NCBI GenBank assembly: GCA_944474755.1
Contig: OX104119.1
Coordinates: forward strand, 86,246,896 to 86,310,895
Source: Limnoperna fortunei
Taxonomy: Eukaryota; Mollusca; Bivalvia; Mytilida; Modiolidae
Reading direction: 5' to 3'
DNA: 64,000 nt
Both the position numbers and the translations under genes were made by a program. The notes beneath the pieces were generated by a model. It did not search any database and was not told where the DNA came from. It saw only the letters and a list, made by a program, of their open reading frames with translations. Shown here piece after piece: positions 25,901 through 34,900 of the stretch (its first letter is position 1; each line of letters begins with the position of its first letter).

Positions 25901-28900
25901 TGGCTTAGAATTAGTCTGGCAAGTAGGTGGCTTAGAATTAGTTTGACAAGTAGGTGGCTTAGAATTAGTTTGACAAGTAGGTGGCTTAGAATTAGTTTGA
26001 CAAGTAGGTGGCTTAGAATTAGTTTGACAAGTAGGTGGCTTAGAATTAGTTTGACAAGTAGGTGGCTTAGAATTAGTTTGACAAGTAGGTGGCTTAGAAT
26101 TAGTTTGACAAGTAGGTGGCTTAGAATTAGTTTGACAAGTAGGTGGCTTAGAATTAGTTTGACAAGTAGGTGGCTTAGAATTAGTTTGACAAGTAGGTGG
26201 CTTAGAATTAGTCTGGCAAGTAGGTGGCTTAGAATTAGTTTGACAAGTAGGTGGCTTAGAATTAGTTTGACAAGTAGGTGGCTTAGAATTAGTTTGACAA
26301 GTAGGTGGCTTAGAATTAGTTTGACAAGTAGGTGGCTTAGAATTAGTTTGACAAGTAGGTGGCTTAGAATTAGTTTGACAAGTAGGTGGCTTAGAATTAG
26401 TTTGACAAGTAGGTGGCTTAGAATTAGTTTGACAAGTAGGTGGCTTAGAATTAGTTTGACAAGTAGGTGGCTTAGAATTAGTCTGGCAAGTAGGTGGCTT
26501 AGAATTAGTCTGGCAAGTAGGTGGCTTAGAATTAGTTTGACAAGTAGGTGGCTTAGAATTAGTCTGGCAAGTAGGTGGCTTAGAATTAGTCTGGCAAGTA
26601 GGTGGCTTAGAATTAGTCTGGCAAGTAGGTGGCTTAGAATTAGTCTGGCAAGTAGGTGGCTTAGAATTAGTCTGGCAAGTAGGTGGCTTAGAATTAGTTT
26701 GACAAGTAGGTGGCTTAGAATTAGTTTGACAAGTAGGTGGCTTAGAATTAGTTTGGCAAGTAGGTGGCTTAGAATTAGTTTGACAAGTAGGTGGCTTAGA
26801 ATTAGTTTGACAAGTAGGTGGCTTAGAATTAGTTTGACAAGTAGGTGGCTTAGAATTAGTTTGACAAGTAGGTGGCTTAGAATTAGTTTGACAAGTAGGT
26901 GGCTTAGAATTAGTTTGACAAGTAGGTGGCTTAGAATTAGTCTGGCAAGTAGGTGGCTTAGAATTAGTTTGACAAGTAGGTGGCTTAGAATTAGTTTGAC
27001 AAGTAGGTGGCTTAGAATTAGTTTGACAAGTAGGTGGCTTAGAATTAGTTTGACAAGTAGGTGGCTTAGAATTAGTTTGACAAGTAGGTGGCTTAGAATT
27101 AGTTTGACAAGTAGGTGGCTTAGAATTAGTTTGACAAGTAGGTGGCTTAGAATTAGTTTGACAAGTAGGTGGCTTAGAATTAGTTTGACAAGTAGGTGGC
27201 TTAGAATTAGTCTGGCAAGTAGGTGGCTTAGAATTAGTCTGGCAAGTAGGTGGCTTAGAATTAGTTTGACAAGTAGGTGGCTTAGAATTAGTCTGGCAAG
27301 TAGGTGGCTTAGAATTAGTCTGGCAAGTAGGTGGCTTAGAATTAGTCTGACAAGTAGGTGGCTTAGAATTAGTTTGACAAGTAGGTGGCTTAGAATTAGT
27401 TTGGCAAGTAGGTGGCTTAGAATTAGTTTGACAAGTAGGTGGCTTAGAATTAGTTTGACAAGTAGGTGGCTTAGAATTAGTTTGGCAAGTAGGTGGCTTA
27501 GAATTAGTTTGACAAGTAGGTGGCTTAGAATTAGTTTGACAAGTAGGTGGCTTAGAATTAGTTTGACATGTAGGTGGCTTAGAATTAGTTTGAAAGAAAA
27601 TCATATAGAATTAGTTTTGTAGCCGATAAGCAACTAGGAATCAGAACAGTAGAAGCATCTACATGTACAAGTTAAATTTGACAAATTGAATGGTTAAACC
27701 AAAAACAAAACGATCTAGGAGGTTTTCTGATAAACCAAAAACAAAACGATCTAGGAGGTTTTCTGATAAACCAAAAACAAAACGATCTAGGAGGTTTTCT
27801 GATAAACCAAAAACAAAACGATCTAGGAGGTTTTCTGATAAACCAAAAACAAAATGATCTAGGAGGTTTTCTGATAAACCAAAAACAAAACGATCTAGGA
27901 GGTTTTCTGATAAACCAAAAACAAAACGATCTAAGAGGTTTTCTGATAAACCAAAAACAAAACGATCTAGGAGGTTCTTTGATAAACCAAAAACAAAACG
28001 ATCTAGGAGTTTTTTTGACAGCTGTTTATTACATTGACAACAATGAAATACTGAAATTTCCCCGTGAACTAAATTCTGGTAAATCACGTTTGAAATAAGT
28101 TCAGTTCCATGGAAGTTAAGTCACAATGGACAACTTAGCTAGTAAACATTGACGCACAAGAAATGTCAAAACAAAGTTCCTCCAAGTTTTTGACAATATA
28201 TGTTAAATATTCGTCAATGTAATAAACAGGATAATACAGCATCGTGAATATTGAACAAATTATCAATGGTGCTGAAATGCATTCCAATTAAACTTGTTTA
28301 TTCTGAAGCGTTCTGCCGCACTCGTGATCATGTTTTCAATATTCACTCTGCGCAGTTGATTATCCTATAATTGATACATTAGTAATCATTTACTTTTAAT
28401 TTATGAATACTCAGAATGTATACATGTATACTTCGGTGTAATTACTGTCAACATGTTAACAATTTGTCCACATTCATGGAATATCAACAACCCAAGTCAT
28501 TAATGATTGCTGTATAATTGCAGAGTCATACACGGTCCTGCAGTATTAAATCTACCAAACTATGGACTGGTCCAGGATGGCAGTAAATGTGGGCATAATA
28601 AGATCTGTATGAAAAAGCAGTGTGTGTCTGTCTCAGTATTACCTCCCCTGAAATGTCCAGGAACTGTAGACAATGTCATATGTTCAGGAAGAGGGGTAAG
28701 TAAATCATTTAACAAGTTACCTCCCCTGAAATGTCCAAGAACTGTAGACAATGTCATATGTTCAGGAAGAGGGGTAAGTAAATCATTTAACAAGTTACCT
28801 CCCCTGAAATGTCCAGGAACTGTAGACAATCTGATATGTTCAGGAAGTGGTTATCACATTACCTGCCAAAATTGTTGTAATCTATAAGCTTCTTATTAAG

Positions 28901-31900
28901 AGCTTATGCATATTGATACTTGATCATTTTAGCATACCCATTTATTACAGATATTAATGACATACATAGTTAACATAATTGATATTAACCTCTGACCTCT
29001 GACAGGTTTGTACCCAGAAGGGCACATGTTTCTGTGATGAAGGCTGGAGTGGGATTGATTGTACTGTCAAGGTTGACATCACCATGACAACGGGTGTTTT
29101 ACATAAGCCAACACCTCCAACTACTCCAATGACAACACAGGTCACACAAACACCAACAACTATTACAACTACAACCTTAATTATAGCGCCACCTATGGAG
29201 GAGTTAAAAGGTAAGAATGTTGATATCAGACTAGAAATAAAGGACAGTGAATTTTTTAAGAAATCAGTAATTCTGGGGGTTTTTGTTTGTTGTCTTAATT
29301 AAATTTTATTCTAAACTAAATTCAGTTACCAATTAAAAGAGCTGCCCTTCATGTTGGATGTTGGTTGGCCGGGAGATGAGAAGGTACTTATCACTTATGA
29401 CAAGGATGTCAGTCCACTTTCTGTCAAGGAGATGATAAGGTCCTTATCACTTGTGACAGGGCTGTCGTTTCTCTTTCTGTCAAATAGCTTAGAAGGTCCT
29501 TATCACTTATGACAAGGATGTTGGTCCTCTTTCTGTCAAGGAGATGAGAAGGTCCTTATCACTTATGACAAGGATGTCAGTCCTCTTTCTGTCAAGGCGA
29601 TGATAAGGTCCTTTTCATTTGTGACAAGGATGTCGGTCCTCTTTCTGTCAAGGAGATGAGAAGGTCCTTATCACTTGTGCAGGGATGTCGGTCCTCTTAC
29701 TGTCAAGGAGAAGAGAAGGTCCTTATCACTTATGACAAGGATGTCGGTCCTCTTTCTGTCAAGGAGATGAGAAGGTCCTTATAACTTGTGCAGGGATGTC
29801 AGGCCTCTTTCTGTCAAGGAGATGAGAAGGTCCTTTTCACTTATGACAAGGATGTTGGTCCTCTTTCTGTCAAGGAGATGAGAAGGTCCTTATCACTTAT
29901 GACAAGGATGTCGGTCCTCTTTCTGTCAAGGAGATGAGAAGGTCCTTATCACTTATGACAAGGATATTGGTCCTCTTTCTGTCAAGGAGATGAGAAGGTC
30001 CTTATCACTTGTGACAGGGATGTCGGTCCTCTTTCTGTCAAGGAGATGAGAAGGTCCTTATCACTTGTGACAGGGATGTTGGTCCTCTTTCTGTCAAGGA
30101 GATGAGAAGGTCCTTATCACTTGTGACAGGGATGTTGGTCCTCTTTCTGTCAAGGAGATGAGAAGGTCCTTATCACTTGTGACAGGGATGTTGGTCCTCT
30201 TTCTGTCAAAGAGATAGAAGGTCCTTATCACTTGTGACAGGGATGTTGGTCCTCTTTCTGTCAAGGAGATGAGAAGGTCCTTATCACTTGTGACAGGGAT
30301 GTCGGTCCTCTTTCTGTCAAGGAGATGATAAGGTCCTTTTCATTTGTGACAAGGATGTCGGTCCTCTTTCTGTCAAGGAGATGAGAAGGTCCTTATCACT
30401 TGTGACAGGGATGTTGGTCCTCTTTCTGTCAAGGGGATGAGAAGGTCCTTATCACTTGTGACAGCAATGTTGATCCTCTTTCTGTCAAGGAGATGAGAAG
30501 GTCCTAATTAATTGTGACAGGGATGTTGGTCCTCTTTCTGTCAAGGAGATAGAAGGTCCCTATCACTTGTATAGTAACAAGCAGGTTCTGGAATAAAATG
30601 CTCAAACAAGTTTCATTATTTTGAAACATGACCCTGTGAGTTATTATGAAGTAACATTTATGATCACATGACCAATGCAATGTACAGTTAGCTCTCTGAA
30701 ATCACATGGTCAATGAAATGTACATTTAACTGTCTTAAGACCACTGACCAATGCAATGCACATTTAGCTATCTCAGATCACATGACTAACAAAATGTACA
30801 TTCAGCTATCTCAGATCACATGACTAACAAAATGTACATTCAGCTATCTCAGATCACATGACTAACAAAATGTACGTTCAGATATCTCAGATCACATGAC
30901 CAACAAAACGTACATTCAGCTAAGATCACATGACTAACAAAATGTACATTCAGCTGTCTACAATCACATGACTAACAAAATGTACATTCAGCTATCTCAG
31001 ATCACATGACTAACAAAATATACATTTAGCTGTCTCAGATCACATGACTAACAAAATGTACATTTAGCTGTCTAAGGTCACATGACTATCAAAATGTACA
31101 TTCAGCTAAGGTCACATGACTATCAAAATGTACATTCAGCTAAGGTCACTTGACCAACAAAATCTACATTTAGCTGTCTCAGATCCACCACCACACTTTT
31201 TTAAACATTTTTCATTTTTTACTGTTTATGTTTTAGATCATGATGATGGTATCAGTACAGAATGGATGGTGATAATATTAGCTTCAGTCGTTGGGTCTGT
31301 TGTGTTTCTGATTGCCATTACCTTCCTGTGTTACAGGTAATGCTGTCTTCAGATGTGGGGTCTGGCATACTTTGTTTAGTATATGTTAAGGCCATGGGTC
31401 TAAGTGTCTAGGTAACCAGGGGGTCCAGGGGAGATAACCTTTGTTTCTCCATCATGCAGATAAAGCCTTAAAGTTACAAAATGTGTTAACATTGTTCTCA
31501 CACAGTAATATCAAATTGGGGATGGAATGGATCAATGGTGGAACAGGATAAGTCTTTGTGAAATAAGTTAACACACTCTGGTGGAACAGGTTAGGTCCAT
31601 GGGCAGTTATCTCCCCTGGTGGAAAGGGATAGGTCCATTTTACTTTAAAATAAGGTCATGTACACTGCTCTTTGAATATTTTTGGCTTATAGTTCTCTTG
31701 AAATCACTTGTTTAATCAAGGATACAAAATCTATAAGAAACTAGCCATGTTCAAATCTATAAGAACTAGCCATGTTCAAATCTATAAGAAACTAGCCATG
31801 TTCAAATCTATAAGAAACTAGCCATGTTCAAATCTATAAGAAACTAGCCATGTTCAAATCTATCAGAAACTAGCCATGTTCAAATCTATAAGAAACTAGC

Positions 31901-34900
31901 CATGTTCAAATCTATAAGAAACTAGCCATGTTCAAATCTATAAGAAACTAGCCATGTTCAAATCTATAAGAAACTAGCCATGTTCAAATCTATAAGAAAC
32001 TAGCCATGTTCAAATCTATAAGAAACTAGCCATGTTCAAGTCTATAAGAAACTAGCCATGTTCAAATCTATAAGAAACTAGCCATGTTCAAATCTATAAG
32101 AAACTAGCCATGTTCAAGTCTATAAGAAACTAGCCATTTTCAAATCTATAAGAAACTAGCCATGTTCAAGTCTATAAGAAACTAGCCATGTTCAAATCTA
32201 TAAGAAACTAGCCATGTTCAAATCTATAAGAAACTAGCCATGTTCAAACCTATAAGAAACTAGCCATGTTCAAGTCTATAAGAAACTAGCCATGTTCAAA
32301 TCTATAAGAAACTAGCCATGTTCAATTCAATCTATAAGAAACTAGCCATGTTCAAGTCTATAAGAAACTAGACATGTTCAAATCTATAAGAAACTAGCCA
32401 TGTTCAAATCAATAAGAAACTAGCCATGTTCAAATCTATAAGAAACTAGCCATGTTCAAATCAATAAGAAACTAGCCATGTTCAAGTCTATAAGAAACTA
32501 GCCATGTTCAAATCTATAAGAAACTAGCCATGTTCAATTCAATCTATAAGAAACTAGCCATGTTCAAGTCTATAAGAAACTAGACATGTTCAAATCTATA
32601 AGAAACTAGCCATGTTCAAATCAATAAGAAACTAGCCATGTTCAAATCTATAAGAAACTAGCCATGTTCAAATCTATAAGAAACTAGCCATGTTCAAATC
32701 AATAAGAAACTAGCCATGTTCAAATCAATAAGAAACTAGCCATGTTCAAATCTATAAGAAACTAGCCATGTTTAAATCGATAAGAAATTAGCCATGTTCA
32801 GATCTATAAGAAACTAGACATGTTCAAATTTAGGTTTATTTACAATCTATATGCATTTTTCTTAATGATGTGTTTCTATTTGTAGGAGAACCAGTCCAGT
32901 GAAGAAGAGATTTTTTGCTGGAAAGGGAAATAAATCCATAAAGTTTGGAGCGATGCCATCTTACAAGTGAGTACATCACATTTTCTCACCCGAGGTATAG
33001 AAATATCTCATGACTTCCTGTTGTTGAGATTTCTGTGTGAGATAGCTTATTGTGACGTCAAGTTACATATACTTAAATGGCTTCCAAGCATAATGAAGAA
33101 ATGTCAACAAATTTGGAACTCTGGTGAGAAAAAGTATCAATCACTCGTGGAAAGTTGATTCAAGAAAATCTTAAACCCGCGGGCAAAGATATCTATTTGT
33201 CCAATCCCTTGGCAAAACCTCGGGATGGACAAGATATCTTGGGTTTGAGATTTTCTTGTCTAGCCTTTCCACTTGTGATAGATACTATACATACATATAA
33301 TGTGTTCCAACAATGGTTACACATTCATCGTTTGTAGACATTTCCACTGTTATATTTCATGATTATGACACTCAGTCATTATTTGTCTTTGATATATCCT
33401 GTATAGGTCGTTTGTTGTGATCACTTGTGTTTCTCCCGAAACGCAGATAAATTAACTATAAATTACTGTTCTAACATTTATCAATATTGTTAACATGTAG
33501 TAGTTCAGTTACTACAAACACAGAAGCACAGGAGTTCATGTTAAACTTTCTTACGATGCTTATACACATTAAAATTAAAATTTAATTTTATGTATTGATA
33601 TAATATACACAAACTGAACATTGACCTCAGGTTTCATATGATAACTGCAAAAACAGGACAATAAAGCACTAAACAAATTCATGATAACAAATAAATGATG
33701 ACATAACGTGACATATCATGTATTATCAGGGAGTCGTTGATCACAACCTTTATATTCCTGCAGCCTTACATGTGTCCATACAACATTAGTTTTGTGTTTT
33801 GCAGGGAACGTGGAATGTTTGGACGGAAAAAGAAGAAGAAGGCTACTAGTGAAGAGGAGAGTGATATTGGGGAACTTCCCCCACCCCCAGTTATAATATC
33901 TGACCCTAATTCTGCCATGCCAGAGCGGGGCATACTGAAAAACTCGCGCAAGTGTAGTGATGGGAGTCGTAGTAGTGACACTAACACAGGGACAGGTGGG
34001 ACCGATACATGTGACCAGGACAGTGAGGGTCCATATGGTCTCGAGACCGAGGATGATGAGGCTGAAGAGATTCAAGAAATTCTCAGTCGGAAGTTTGATC
34101 CAGAGAAATCGATGGAAGCATTAGATCAAATTGTAGATTCGTCAAGTTTTGATTTTGTGCTTCCGTCTCCGTATTTTAGCACCGTAGGAAGTGGTGCTGA
34201 TACCTCCCCAACAAAGCGATTGTTTGGGTATGAAATACCTCAATTTTCACAACCAAATCCTCAACGCCCATTTTTCTGGAAGAACAATTTGTCCTCACCA
34301 CCAAAGTCTAAAGTTATCAGAATGAAGAATTTAGATGAACTTATTCAACAAATAGATCGCCATACAATAGACTTGTCACCATCTCCAGATGAACTTCAGA
34401 TGCAGATTTCACCATCAACATCAGAAGATGTCCGTAGCAATTCTACTGATGATCGACAGTATCACAATAACCACACGCCACCCAGTCCATTATCAATAGC
34501 AAGCACCAGCACTCGAGATACCTATCGACCATTCTTAAACAGTCAGTGGACCAAATATATCTTACGTAGAAATGAAATGGACGAATGTGCTATGGATGTG
34601 TACGGAACAGAATCCCCTATGCCACAAATCAGTATCCCCCCACCGATGAGCCCACTCAATATAAGAAGTATATTTAACTATGCACAGAATTCACATGGAA
34701 GGGATATAAATGACACCCCCATTGGTAGTCAGGGCGGGGATTGTAGCTCTAATCATGGCACAACAAGTTCTCGTAATGGATACGAAAAAAGTTCAGGATA
34801 CGGGAGTGAACATGATCCGGAACATTACAGTATGGATGAAATGTCACGTAATCAATCTCGTTCAGGATCCCTGTCTCCACCATCTTATAGTGCAGTAATT

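Noticed and set aside
25580..27622. Open frames of about 670 codons on both strands (TNSKPPTCQ and RWLRISLTS repeats)
   Set aside because: By-product of the 27-bp array on both strands at once; the + strand exon 13 ends at its left edge.
28718..28887. A separate exon encoding a second EGF half
   Set aside because: The copies have no acceptor of their own; they can only be reached by extending exon 14, which is reported as a finding instead.
33737..33804. Upstream extension of ADAM exon 18 to a Met at 33737
   Set aside because: The acceptor at 33804/33805 fits phase and frame with exon 17; the open stretch before it is intron.
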